Below the pieces are notes generated by a model. It worked only from the letters and a program-made list of their open reading frames with translations, was not told the origin of the DNA and made no database searches. Of a stretch of DNA of 18,753 bases, positions 7,317-13,899 are shown in pieces. The stretch comes from Candidatus Bathyarchaeota archaeon (GTDB lineage: Archaea; Thermoproteota; Bathyarchaeia; TCS64). Position numbers and translations under genes: made by a program. The stretch's first letter is position 1. Every line of letters starts with the position of its first letter. The stretch is from assembly GCA_026014515.1 (NCBI GenBank), contig JAOZIG010000291.1, positions 1-18,753 of the forward strand. Direction: 5' to 3'.

Positions 7317-7322
7317 ACAGAA

Positions 7323-7631
7323 TCAAGTAAATAGATGCTTCATATGCTCACGATACTCAGAAAAAGCCGTCCTACCTGACTCCGTGAGGCTCAATCTTGT
7401 TACTGGTTTCTTGTCTTGAAACTCTTTCTCCACGTTGATGTAGCCTGCTTCCTCTAATTTACTCATGTGGCTGCTTAGGTTACCAAAGGTCAGGTTCAAC
7501 TGATTCATCAAGTAGAGAAAGTCAGCGGTCTCCACAACATACAGGTTCGCCATGATCAACAACCTCACAGGTTCATGTATGAGTCTATCAATGGACTGTA
7601 CATCAGGCAACTCATCACTTGGATTACTCAT
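7323..7631 (-). CDS. Small winged-helix transcriptional regulator (HTH_34/ArsR-MarR-like)
   Basis: A 102-residue, single-domain winged-helix protein. The order is a helix IDRLIHEPVRLLIMANLY, a helix pair DFLYLMNQLNLTFGNLSSHMSKLEEAGYINVEK that contains the recognition helix (NLSSHMSKLEEAGY), then a wing KKPVTRLSLTESGRTAF and a C-terminal helix. This pattern is that of HTH_34-type regulators found beside membrane-protein genes. An ATG at 7649 would add six residues, but the ATG at 7631 is preferred because AAAGAGG stands eight bases before it, one of the few Shine-Dalgarno sequences in the window. This start overlaps the upstream gene by 8 bases (ATGAGTAA), which implies translational coupling. 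It probably regulates its own operon through the repeats around the TATA box at 8279-8287. Confidence 0.85.
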   Translation of the reverse strand: MSNPSDELPDVQSIDRLIHEPVRLLIMANLYVVETADFLYLMNQLNLTFGNLSSHMSKLEEAGYINVEKEFQDKKPVTRLSLTESGRTAFSEYREHMKHLFT

Positions 7632-8253
7632 TATCAGAGCCTCTTTCATCCACAGAGATCACTGGGTATCTCCGAGTGAAATTATAAAGCCTGACTACTC
7701 CCGCCACAATGAATATCCCGCTCAGAAACAGCAGATGATATACTACTCCAGCCTTAACGTTATCATGTTCTATGACGGAGAATACTATTCCAGACAATAA
7801 ACTAATGATTATGTAGACTAGGTTCACCCGGTCTCCTGTTCTCTCGTAGTTATAGTAGAGTCCACCGAAGAGTATCAACCCGATAAGTGCAGGTATCCAC
7901 TTGAAAAGAAGACCGCCTGTCACTTGACCGTAAATGAGCGAGATGAATACGATCAATGCCAGCATGATGACTCCAATAAACATGAGAATCCCGATTCCAA
8001 CATCTTTAGCTGCCTCATCTGGTAGCTTCAAGTAGCCTATTCTTGGGTATGTGATGCGTTTTCTATATGCCTCAATTATGGTTCTCATGAAGATAACATA
8101 GACCCCTAGGAATGGTGTGAATGAGGCTGTCCCTGTGAATGATGTGCTTGACACGAATAGGATGACGCCCATGAGTAGCTCCATCATACCATCCTCGTTT
8201 AGCAGCTTGTGTGCTTTCTTCTCCATGTCTTGGAGATTGATCTTGTCTGTCAT
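7624..8253 (-). CDS. Integral membrane protein of unknown function, partner of the winged-helix regulator
   Basis: A 209-residue protein with about six predicted membrane helices: two near residues 20-60, one long hydrophobic stretch around 85-110, and others around 115-133, 140-160 and 168-190. The N-terminus (MTDKINLQDMEKKAHKLL) is amphipathic and charged, and YRKRITYPRIGYLKLPDE forms a conserved-looking cytosolic loop. I do not recognise a named family with certainty. Small membrane proteins of this kind are often encoded directly before an HTH_34 regulator in archaea, and the two genes overlap by 8 bases here. A transport or membrane-stress role is only inference. The ATG at 8253 has a TATA box about 30 bases upstream. 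Confidence 0.75.
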   Translation of the reverse strand: MTDKINLQDMEKKAHKLLNEDGMMELLMGVILFVSSTSFTGTASFTPFLGVYVIFMRTIIEAYRKRITYPRIGYLKLPDEAAKDVGIGILMFIGVIMLALIVFISLIYGQVTGGLLFKWIPALIGLILFGGLYYNYERTGDRVNLVYIIISLLSGIVFSVIEHDNVKAGVVYHLLFLSGIFIVAGVVRLYNFTRRYPVISVDERGSDNE

Positions 8254-8270
8254 CGTATGCCTAGTGATCT

Positions 8271-8304
8271 CTTTGCACTATTTAAGCACTTTGCAGCACA
8301 AAGT
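8271..8304 (-). promoter_or_regulatory. TATA box and probable operator of the membrane protein/regulator operon
   Basis: On the minus strand the TATA element CTTAAATA (8286-8279) is bracketed by two direct copies of TGCAAAG (8295-8289 and 8277-8271), start to start 18 bases apart. The upstream copy is also part of an inverted repeat, ACTTTG-N5-CAAAGT (8288-8304), lying just upstream of the TATA box over the BRE. A repressor bound here would block TBP/TFB. The obvious candidate is the winged-helix protein encoded second in the operon. Confidence 0.5.
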
Positions 8305-8321
8305 ATGATTTGTAGCTAAGC

Positions 8322-8330
8322 ATTTTAAAC
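8322..8330 (+). promoter_or_regulatory. TATA box of the SDH_sah protease gene
   Basis: ATTTTAAAC is centred about 26 bases before the ATG at 8352. It lies 18 bases from the operator of the divergent operon, so the two promoters may be co-regulated. Confidence 0.55.
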
Positions 8331-8351
8331 TACATCAACAATTCAAGAAGT

Positions 8352-9215
8352 ATGAGCATAATAGACGCCATCTCAAGCAACTTCTGGGTAATATTCCTCT
8401 TCTTCAGCCTCATATACCCAAGACTACAACAAGGAATGCTACAAAACGCACGAGAAAACGCCCTAAAAAGCCTAGGCAGAAAACGCGGCACCAACGTAAT
8501 CACCCTCATCCACAGACAAGAAACCCTAAGCCTATTCGGACTACCCCTCGCACGATACATAGACATCGATGACAGCGAGGAACTCCTCAGAATCATCAGA
8601 CTCACACCAGACGACCAACCCATCGACCTCATAGTACACACCCCCGGAGGAATAGCCCTCGCAGCAACACAGATAGCATTCGCGTTAAAGGCGCATAAGG
8701 GAAAAACCACTGTGATAGTACCCCATTATGCCATGAGTGGCGGTACATTGATCGCGTTAGCTGCTGATGAGATACTCATGGACCCCCACGCGGTACTGGG
8801 TCCTGTTGACCCCCAGATCGGTACACAGACCATGACTTATGCTGCCACAAGCATCGTCAAGGTTGTAGAGACCAAGACACGGGACGAGACCGATGACCAG
8901 ACACTGTACTTAGCTGAGGAAGCCCGGAAAGCAATTGACCAGATGAAATACACGGTTAGACAGCTTATTCAAGACAAGTTTGAGGAAGAACAGGTAGACG
9001 AGGTCATTGAGAACCTTGTTAGTGGTAAATACACCCATGATTTCCCGATAACCGCGGAGGCTACTTGTGAGCTCCTTGGACGGTGTGCATTAACTGAGCT
9101 TCCACGTGAGGTCTATCAGCTTATGGATTACTATAAGATGGATAAACCGCAACGTAAGGGCATAGAGTACGTACCATTACCCAGACCTGGTCGCAATACC
9201 CCCAAACAGGGGTAA
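8352..9215 (+). CDS. Membrane-anchored SDH_sah/ClpP-crotonase-fold serine proteinase
   Basis: A 287-residue protein with one N-terminal membrane helix (about 10-23) followed by a ClpP/crotonase-fold domain of the SDH_sah type, related to SppA and NfeD-type proteases. Recognisable elements are IDLIVHTPGGIALAA (oxyanion-loop region, 91-105), the nucleophile turn YAMSGGT with S129, the DEILMDPHAVLGPVDPQIG strand-loop (139-157) with conserved H146 and D153, and the helix TVRQLIQDKFEE. It probably cleaves membrane or membrane-associated proteins on the cytosolic face. The C-terminus ends in a proline/arginine-rich tail. Third positions are almost exclusively A or C in the first 80 codons (5 of 80 end in G or T) but mostly G or T in the last 78 (about 46). 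The ATG is placed by the TATA box. Confidence 0.88.
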   Translation: MSIIDAISSNFWVIFLFFSLIYPRLQQGMLQNARENALKSLGRKRGTNVITLIHRQETLSLFGLPLARYIDIDDSEELLRIIRLTPDDQPIDLIVHTPGGIALAATQIAFALKAHKGKTTVIVPHYAMSGGTLIALAADEILMDPHAVLGPVDPQIGTQTMTYAATSIVKVVETKTRDETDDQTLYLAEEARKAIDQMKYTVRQLIQDKFEEEQVDEVIENLVSGKYTHDFPITAEATCELLGRCALTELPREVYQLMDYYKMDKPQRKGIEYVPLPRPGRNTPKQG

Positions 9216-9220
9216 TATTT

Positions 9221-9228
9221 TCTATATC
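9221..9228 (+). promoter_or_regulatory. TATA box deciding the start of the dUTPase-like gene
   Basis: TCTATATC is centred 28 bases before the ATG at 9253 but only 19 before a possible TTG at 9244. The spacing used elsewhere in the window therefore favours the ATG. Confidence 0.55.
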
Positions 9229-9252
9229 CTCGCCCCCATTCTCTTGTCAGCC

Positions 9253-9756
9253 ATGTTGAACGATAAACAACTCAGAACACTCATCACAGAACACAAACTA
9301 GTAACCAACTACATCGACCTTGATACTCAATTACAGCCAAGCGGCTTCGACCTTAGCCTAGAATCCATAGAGGCATTCAATGGAGGTGGCGCAGTGGACT
9401 TTAGCAACAAGGAGCGTGTCATCGCGGAGACCAAACTACTAACACCTGACAAGGATGGCTGGTATAACCTAGCGCAAGGTGTCTACAAGGTGGTCTATAA
9501 TGAGGTTGTGAAGATGCCTCTTGATGTGGCTGCTATCGCTCGTACACGTTCCACGCTTCTTCGTAATGGCGCTGAGGTGGGTACTGCTGTTTGGGACCCG
9601 GGCTATGAGGGGAGAAGTAGCAGCATGTTGACAGTTCATAACCCTGATGGGCTAAGGTTGAAGAAGGACGCACGTGTAGCTCAGTTGATTTTCTTCCACA
9701 CAGGCGAGGTTTCACAGGGATACAACGGCGTCTACCAGCGGGAACGCATCAAATAG
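9253..9756 (+). CDS. dCTP deaminase-fold dUTPase (probable deoxyuridine 5'-triphosphate nucleotidohydrolase)
   Basis: A 167-residue member of the dCTP deaminase/dUTPase family, expected to be a trimer that hydrolyses dUTP to dUMP and keeps uracil out of DNA. Motifs in order are QPSGFDLSL (substrate ring), AIARTRSTLLRNGAEV (the R-S-x-L-x-R phosphate-binding motif), AVWDPGYEGR with D115, HNPDGLRLKKDARVAQLIF, and the C-terminal GYNGVYQRERIK that closes over the nucleotide. The Glu that catalyses deamination in dCTP deaminases (IVLEF in E. coli Dcd) aligns by eye with T127 here, which argues for a dUTPase rather than a deaminase. A TTG at 9244 would add three residues. A T-tract follows the stop codon. 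Confidence 0.8.
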   Translation: MLNDKQLRTLITEHKLVTNYIDLDTQLQPSGFDLSLESIEAFNGGGAVDFSNKERVIAETKLLTPDKDGWYNLAQGVYKVVYNEVVKMPLDVAAIARTRSTLLRNGAEVGTAVWDPGYEGRSSSMLTVHNPDGLRLKKDARVAQLIFFHTGEVSQGYNGVYQRERIK

Positions 9757-9762
9757 GCGTCC

Positions 9763-9768
9763 TTTTTT
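9763..9768 (+). terminator. T6 terminator candidate after the dUTPase-like gene
   Basis: Six T directly follow GGCGTCC, seven bases past the stop codon and before the next TATA box. It is short but well placed to separate this transcript from the argininosuccinate lyase gene. Confidence 0.35.
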
Positions 9769-9775
9769 CGTAACC

Positions 9776-9787
9776 TATTTATTATAA
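9776..9787 (+). promoter_or_regulatory. TATA box of the argininosuccinate lyase gene
   Basis: TATTTATTATAA is centred about 17 bases before an ATG at 9799 and about 38 bases before a GTG at 9820. Transcription about 25-28 bases downstream would begin after that ATG, which supports the GTG as the start. Confidence 0.5.
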
Positions 9788-9819
9788 GCCAGTTCTGAAT
9801 GTGGCAACGGTGTAATACA

Positions 9820-11310
9820 GTGTCAAACTTATTCAGAACACGCTTAGCGAAAGAGTTTGATGATCGTACAGCACGGTTCCACACAAGCGTAGTGGAAGAC
9901 CTACGCATGTTCAACGAGGATGTTGACGGAACCATGGCTCACGACATCATGCTCCATGAGCAAGGCATAATGGATGCAGAGACCCTGAAGAAGATTCTGG
10001 GCGCACTCCAAGAAATTAAAGAAGAATGGAAAAACGGCGAACTAGAGATAGGAGCCGAATACGAGGACATCCACCCATTCATTGAAGCAAGGGTAATAGA
10101 AAAGATCGGCTTAGAAGCAGGTGGCGCGATGCACACTGGACGCAGCAGGAACGACCAAGTCATGGTTGACATGAAGATGGTCACCAAGAAGGAGATGCTC
10201 GCCATCGCAGAAAACGTTCTGAACCTTGTAAAGACCATGTGCGAGCTAGCCGACAAACACACAGAGACCGCAATGGTCTACTACACACACGGACAGCCAG
10301 CCATGATCGGAACCTTCGGTCACTACCTACTAGCCTACGTAGACCAGTACATGAGAGACTACCAGCGCATCAAGCAGTGCTACGATAGGGTCAACTACAA
10401 CCCACTGGGCGCGACAGCTATCGGAGGTACTAACTTCAGGATCAGCAGACTAAGGACCAGCGAGCTACTGGGCTTCGACTACATACAGGAGAACAGTGTT
10501 GACGCGGTTAGCAGCAGAGACTGGGCTATGGAGATCACCAGCGTACTCAGCATCCTCATGGCAAACATGAGCAGGATGGCAGCCGACTTCGTAATGTGGT
10601 CAGGTGCAGAGTTCCAGTACATCACAGTAGCAGACGAGTACAGCAGTAGCAGCAGCATCATGCCCCAGAAGGTCAACCCAAGCACCCTAGAACTAATCAG
10701 AGGAAAATCCGCAGAAGTCTTCGGAACCCTACAGGAGATCATGACCATGGTCAAGGGACTCCCAACAGGCTATTATCAGGACCTACAGCAGACAAAGATC
10801 GCCCTCTGGCGTGCATTTGACACTACTAGGACCAGCGTCGAGGTGCTCAACGGAGCCATCAGCACCCTCACAGTAAACGAGGACAAGATGATGGCACAGG
10901 TAAAGGGCAGCTTCATATTCGCTGTTCAGCTAGCCGAGACCCTCGCTGAGGATGAGGCACTCACTTTCCGTGAGGCGTACAAGATCACAGCAGAAGTGGT
11001 TAAGAAGCTTGTATCCGAGGATAGGACCCTTGAGGACCTTACTGCTGAGGAAGTGCAGAAAGTAGCAAAGGACCTGTTCGGCAAGGATATCAAGGTGAGC
11101 AGCAGCATCGCGGAGAAGGTATCCAACCCAAAGAAGGCGTTGAATAACCTCAGGAGCCCCGGTAGTCCACATCCAGCCGAGATCGGTATGGCTGTCGAGA
11201 ACCGCCTTGAGCTACGTGAGCGTTACTGGAAGGAGCTTGATTTCTTGAAGATCAAGCTGGTTATCGCCGCTGATAACCTAAAGAACGCTATCGCCAAGTA
11301 CACTGCCTAA
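9820..11310 (+). CDS. argH: Argininosuccinate lyase
   Basis: Member of the fumarase/aspartase superfamily that splits argininosuccinate to arginine and fumarate, the last step of arginine synthesis. From a GTG at 9820 it is 496 residues, slightly long for the family. Signatures (numbered from the GTG): EDIHPFIEARV near 82, the diagnostic MHTGRSRNDQV near 104, TATAIGG-type loop with NPLGATAIGGTNF near 194, YTHGQPA with the proton-relay His at 157, and the mobile catalytic loop SSSSSIMPQKVNP near 276-287. The loop has QKVNPS where most bacterial enzymes have QKKNPD. An ATG at 9799 would add seven residues (MWQRCNT) but lies too close to the TATA box. Homology to other ArgH begins right after the GTG. 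No other arginine gene is nearby. Confidence 0.9.
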   Translation: MSNLFRTRLAKEFDDRTARFHTSVVEDLRMFNEDVDGTMAHDIMLHEQGIMDAETLKKILGALQEIKEEWKNGELEIGAEYEDIHPFIEARVIEKIGLEAGGAMHTGRSRNDQVMVDMKMVTKKEMLAIAENVLNLVKTMCELADKHTETAMVYYTHGQPAMIGTFGHYLLAYVDQYMRDYQRIKQCYDRVNYNPLGATAIGGTNFRISRLRTSELLGFDYIQENSVDAVSSRDWAMEITSVLSILMANMSRMAADFVMWSGAEFQYITVADEYSSSSSIMPQKVNPSTLELIRGKSAEVFGTLQEIMTMVKGLPTGYYQDLQQTKIALWRAFDTTRTSVEVLNGAISTLTVNEDKMMAQVKGSFIFAVQLAETLAEDEALTFREAYKITAEVVKKLVSEDRTLEDLTAEEVQKVAKDLFGKDIKVSSSIAEKVSNPKKALNNLRSPGSPHPAEIGMAVENRLELRERYWKELDFLKIKLVIAADNLKNAIAKYTA

Positions 11311-11321
11311 TCTTCTTATTA

Positions 11322-11336
11322 GAGAGTATATCTCTC
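11322..11336 (+). promoter_or_regulatory. TATA box inside an inverted repeat, before the exported-protein gene
   Basis: GAGAG-TATAT-CTCTC is a perfect 5-bp inverted repeat whose centre is the TATA box. That centre lies about 25 bases before the TTG at 11353, predicting a leaderless start. A dimeric regulator bound to the arms would cover the TATA box. Confidence 0.5.
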
Positions 11337-11352
11337 CTATTTCTGAAACAGT

Positions 11353-12087
11353 TTGAAGCGAATCTATGTAATTGTGGGTATATTGCTTATCCTTGGGTCA
11401 TCATATGCCATCGAGTGGTATACTGATACACGTTACCCCCCACAGGACATTGTGATAACGGGTGTTCCTGACCTTGAGATAGGTGAGCAACGCACATTCA
11501 GTTATATGCATGAGATGGAGCTCGTAGGCTCAACCAGTTATACGTTGGTGGCGAAAGAAGGCAATATCCATACACTGGTGTGTACCACAGAGGTGACAAG
11601 CGAGGGAAAACTGTTAGAGCTTGAAAGCAGCCTCATTTTCGATGAACTCTACAACCCCATAGATTACAAACTCCACGTGGATCATGAAGGCGAGATCAAC
11701 CAGATCAATGTCACCTTCTCAGACAGTCAAATAATATCAAGCGTCCTTTTCGCCAACGAGACCGTTACCCTCACCGATGATTATACAGGTGACGTCTTGT
11801 TGACCGAGAATAACATGCCTGGTTTCTGGGAGATATTATTGTTGTCGGCTGAGCTTGAGAGTGGTGAAAGATACGTCGTTGATGCGTATATTCCGCAGGG
11901 GGGCATGGTATTTGAACTGGAGTTCTATGTGAACCCTAATCCTCAGACCATCTCGGTAAGCGATGAGTACATCAGCTGCACAGTGATACAGGAATCAACC
12001 CTTGATCTCAGGTTCTATTTCAACGAGGGTAGAATGGTGCAGATGAGAAACGATGACCAAGACCTAACCTTCACATTGATAGGTTAG
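11353..12087 (+). CDS. Exported or membrane-anchored beta-rich protein of unknown function
   Basis: A 244-residue protein that I cannot assign to a named family. It opens with MKR and a hydrophobic helix (about residues 4-20), a signal peptide or uncleaved anchor with no lipobox Cys. The remainder is acidic and rich in predicted beta-strands, with alternating patterns such as YTLVAKEGNIHTLVCTTEVTS and FELEFYVNPN. Two cysteines (C77 and C209) could pair outside the cell, and two N-glycosylation sequons are present (NVT near 119, NET near 135). The likely location is the outer face of the membrane. The start is TTG, matched to a TATA box 25 bases upstream. The 3' end overlaps the convergent ROK gene by 4 bases. 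Confidence 0.7.
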   Translation: MKRIYVIVGILLILGSSYAIEWYTDTRYPPQDIVITGVPDLEIGEQRTFSYMHEMELVGSTSYTLVAKEGNIHTLVCTTEVTSEGKLLELESSLIFDELYNPIDYKLHVDHEGEINQINVTFSDSQIISSVLFANETVTLTDDYTGDVLLTENNMPGFWEILLLSAELESGERYVVDAYIPQGGMVFELEFYVNPNPQTISVSDEYISCTVIQESTLDLRFYFNEGRMVQMRNDDQDLTFTLIG

Positions 12088-13016
12088 AAATTCAAGGCAA
12101 GCGCTAGCGCCCCAAGTATCACAGAGTCGTGCCCTAGGGGGGTTATCTTGATCTCGGGTATCGTGTTGATGGTGTGTTTCTCTATGTTTTCTATGATGGG
12201 TTTGAGAACTTGGTCTGGGTTGTTCAACGCGATGGAGCCCCCTACCGTGATCAGCTCAGGGTCATACGCGTTCACTATGTTAGCGAAACCAATGGCGTTC
12301 TTGTATCCAAGCTCTTCAACAATCATCTTGGCGTATTTATCCCCTTTCCGAGCAGCCTCAAAGATGACTTTTGCATCCAGCTTATCCATGCTTCCCCCCG
12401 TGAGCATGTGAAGAACTCCTCCAGACCAGTCAGTGCCTCTAAGCAGATAACTTGCATATTTGGGGATATTGCTTCCACTACAGAAACCCTCCCAATGCCC
12501 TCTACAGCCACAGCCACAGACGATCTCCGACTCTGGGTCTAGGGTGAAGTGTCCCACCTCAACCGCGTTGCCCTCCTTCCCAAGAAGCAGGTTATCGTCA
12601 ACGATTGCTCCCCCTCCAAGTCCTGTGCTGATTGTGACGTAGACAAGATTCCTAAGACCTGAGCCAGCTCCAAAGTATTGCTCTCCTACTACGGCTGCGG
12701 CGCAGTCGTTTACCATGGTTACTGGTACCTTGTATTCCTCGATGAGGGGTTCCTTGATGGGAATGTTGTGGAACGAGTAGTTGGGGGTGTTTGTTATTGT
12801 GCCTAGCTCTAGGTTGATGGGTCCGATGCTTCCGATGCCTATGTTTGTTGGGTCCTCTTCTTTTATGGAGTCAATGAGTCTGATAATCTGTCGTGAGACT
12901 CCCATAGGTCCTTCCCGGGTCTCGGTGGGTTCCATTACTTTTTCTATTAACCCTGTATAGTCGCCTGTTGCTACTCTGATGTTTGTGGCGCCGATGTCTA
13001 TGGCTATGTAGCTCAA
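12084..13016 (-). CDS. ROK family sugar kinase or glucokinase-like protein
   Basis: A 310-residue ROK protein. Visible are the phosphate-binding motif AIDIGATNIRVATGD at 5-19, the catalytic Asp D104 in VNDCAAAVVGEQYFG, the adenosine/phosphate loop VTISTGLGGGAIVD at 127-140, and a zinc site built from H156 (EVGHF) and CGCGCRGHWEG (C167, C169, C171, H174). The third Cys of the usual CxCGxxGCxE is His here. There is no DNA-binding domain, so it is a kinase rather than an XylR/NagC-type repressor. Glucose or another hexose phosphorylation with ATP is likely, but N-acetylhexosamines are possible. The start is TTG at 13016, with GTTATATTC about 21 bases upstream. It follows a FilR1-type regulator gene by 34 bases on the same strand. 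Confidence 0.88.
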   Translation of the reverse strand: MSYIAIDIGATNIRVATGDYTGLIEKVMEPTETREGPMGVSRQIIRLIDSIKEEDPTNIGIGSIGPINLELGTITNTPNYSFHNIPIKEPLIEEYKVPVTMVNDCAAAVVGEQYFGAGSGLRNLVYVTISTGLGGGAIVDDNLLLGKEGNAVEVGHFTLDPESEIVCGCGCRGHWEGFCSGSNIPKYASYLLRGTDWSGGVLHMLTGGSMDKLDAKVIFEAARKGDKYAKMIVEELGYKNAIGFANIVNAYDPELITVGGSIALNNPDQVLKPIIENIEKHTINTIPEIKITPLGHDSVILGALALALNF

Positions 13017-13032
13017 CTTGCTTGATATGATG

Positions 13033-13041
13033 GAATATAAC
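13033..13041 (-). promoter_or_regulatory. TATA box of the ROK kinase gene
   Basis: The minus strand reads GTTATATTC within the 34-base gap after the regulator gene, centred about 21 bases before the TTG at 13016. Confidence 0.5.
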
Positions 13042-13050
13042 AGAAAACAG

Positions 13051-13818
13051 TTACGCTTTATAGTTGAATACTTTCGGCTTACCCCTATCCCAATAGTACT
13101 TGAAGATATCAGAACACCACTTTATGACCTGAGGATCCTTGGAGGTAAACCCAAGATAATCAAACTCTCCATCCAGTCTTGGGAATGCTAATCCTCCAAC
13201 TTCTTTCTCACTAATCGCCATGAACACATCCACTGATTCAAGGCTTCTAACGGTTCCCGGGGTGACTGGTGGCTTGATCTCTATCAGTGGTGACTCGTTT
13301 ACTGTATCAGGTTCTATTCGACGGTATTCGACGCCCCTATCTGCCGCCTTCTGGATGTTCGGGTAGACGATGTTCAGTCGTTTGTCGGTTATCCGCAAAA
13401 TATACTCCTCTGCTTCATCGCTTATTTCTTGAATTTTCTGGAAAACCGTCATCACGTTACCAATATAGCTACTGTTCTTGAGGTCTCCAAGACGTGAAAC
13501 AAACTCGTAAGGCAGAGCCTCCATAGTATGATCTATAAAGTAGTCTTTGTGCTCGCTGAGGAACTCGATGCCTGAGACTTGGTTAAACACTATTTTTCCA
13601 TAGGATGTTATCCGGTATGTGCCGTCTGGTGTTCTGCTGACTAGTCCCACATCTGATAATCTAGTGATGTGGCGGCTGGTTTCCTGTGTTGTGATATTGA
13701 GTTTCCTTGAGATCGCTGTAATGTTTTCGGGTCCCTGCAGTAGCGTTAACAGCATTCTCACACGGTCCATGTTTGATAGCTCAAACATGAGGTCACAAAG
13801 GCTCTGCATATCAACCAT
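13051..13818 (-). CDS. FilR1/DUF1724-type archaeal transcriptional regulator
   Basis: A 255-residue protein with an N-terminal winged helix (about 5-80) and a C-terminal FilR1-middle-domain-like region. The DNA-binding part reads FELSNMDRVRMLLTLLQGPENITAISRKLNITTQETSRHITRLSDVGLVSRTPDGTYRI, with the recognition helix around TTQETSRHITRL. The C-terminal part starts near FLSEHKDYFIDHTMEALPYEF, includes ADRGVEYRRIEP, and ends with the family-typical FMAISEKEVGGLAFPRLDGEFDYLGFTSKDPQVIKWCSDIFKYYWDRGKP. This architecture is common in methanogens and other archaea. FilR1 of Methanosaeta responds to acyl-homoserine-type signals; the effector here is unknown. A TATA box (13833-13843) lies about 20 bases before the ATG. 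It stands between the ion channel and the ROK kinase genes. Confidence 0.87.
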   Translation of the reverse strand: MVDMQSLCDLMFELSNMDRVRMLLTLLQGPENITAISRKLNITTQETSRHITRLSDVGLVSRTPDGTYRITSYGKIVFNQVSGIEFLSEHKDYFIDHTMEALPYEFVSRLGDLKNSSYIGNVMTVFQKIQEISDEAEEYILRITDKRLNIVYPNIQKAADRGVEYRRIEPDTVNESPLIEIKPPVTPGTVRSLESVDVFMAISEKEVGGLAFPRLDGEFDYLGFTSKDPQVIKWCSDIFKYYWDRGKPKVFNYKA

Positions 13819-13832
13819 AATAGGTTTACATC

Positions 13833-13843
13833 TAATATAAAAT
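13833..13843 (-). promoter_or_regulatory. TATA box of the FilR1-type regulator gene
   Basis: The minus strand reads ATTTTATATTA, centred about 20 bases before the ATG at 13818. It lies in the 69-base gap after the channel gene, so the regulator can be expressed independently. Confidence 0.55.
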
Positions 13844-13882
13844 CGCGCTCATAAAGAGAAACTACAAGTGGTGAAAGGGTCC

Positions 13883-13899
13883 ATCAATCAAAGATTGAT
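13883..13899. repeat. Hairpin across the stop codon of the channel gene
   Basis: ATCAATC-AAA-GATTGAT is a perfect 7-bp stem with a 3-base loop. The channel stop codon (TGA, 13890-13888) lies in the loop and one arm. No T-run follows, so termination is uncertain; it could protect the mRNA end or be a regulator site. Confidence 0.35.

Larger units (their letters stand above)
6902..7322. other. Gene-free stretch of about 420 bases with inverted repeats and facing T-tracts
   Basis: No convincing gene is visible on either strand. The stretch separates two converging transcripts. It holds a plus-strand T7 tract (7095-7101), a minus-strand T-rich tract (7135-7147) and between them a near-palindrome TCAACAAGTGTTGA (7120-7133). 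Further right lie CACC-AAGC-GGTG (7199-7210), CTTGGT...ACCAAG (7252-7271) and an imperfect long inverted repeat (7244-7265 with 7301-7316). TGGTTACACC at 6972-6981 recurs inverted as GGTGTAACCA at 7207-7216. The hexamer TGTTGA/TCAACA occurs about five times. Part may be 3' untranslated sequence; an independent small RNA is possible but has no clear promoter. Confidence 0.5.

Noticed and set aside
7199..7317. Repeated CACCAAG/CTTGG units suggested a CRISPR-like or tandem repeat array
   Set aside because: The copies are short, irregular in spacing and in both orientations, with no constant spacer length.
8330..8710. 126-codon minus-strand frame opposite the SDH_sah protease
   Set aside because: It covers the protease promoter and 5' half and shows only antisense composition.
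9799..9801. ATG at 9799 as the argH start
   Set aside because: It is only about 17 bases from the TATA centre, so transcription would probably begin after it, and ArgH homology starts at the GTG at 9820.
9939..10262. 107-codon minus-strand frame opposite argininosuccinate lyase
   Set aside because: Shadow of a highly conserved enzyme; Ser/Met/Phe-rich composition is that expected from antisense reading.
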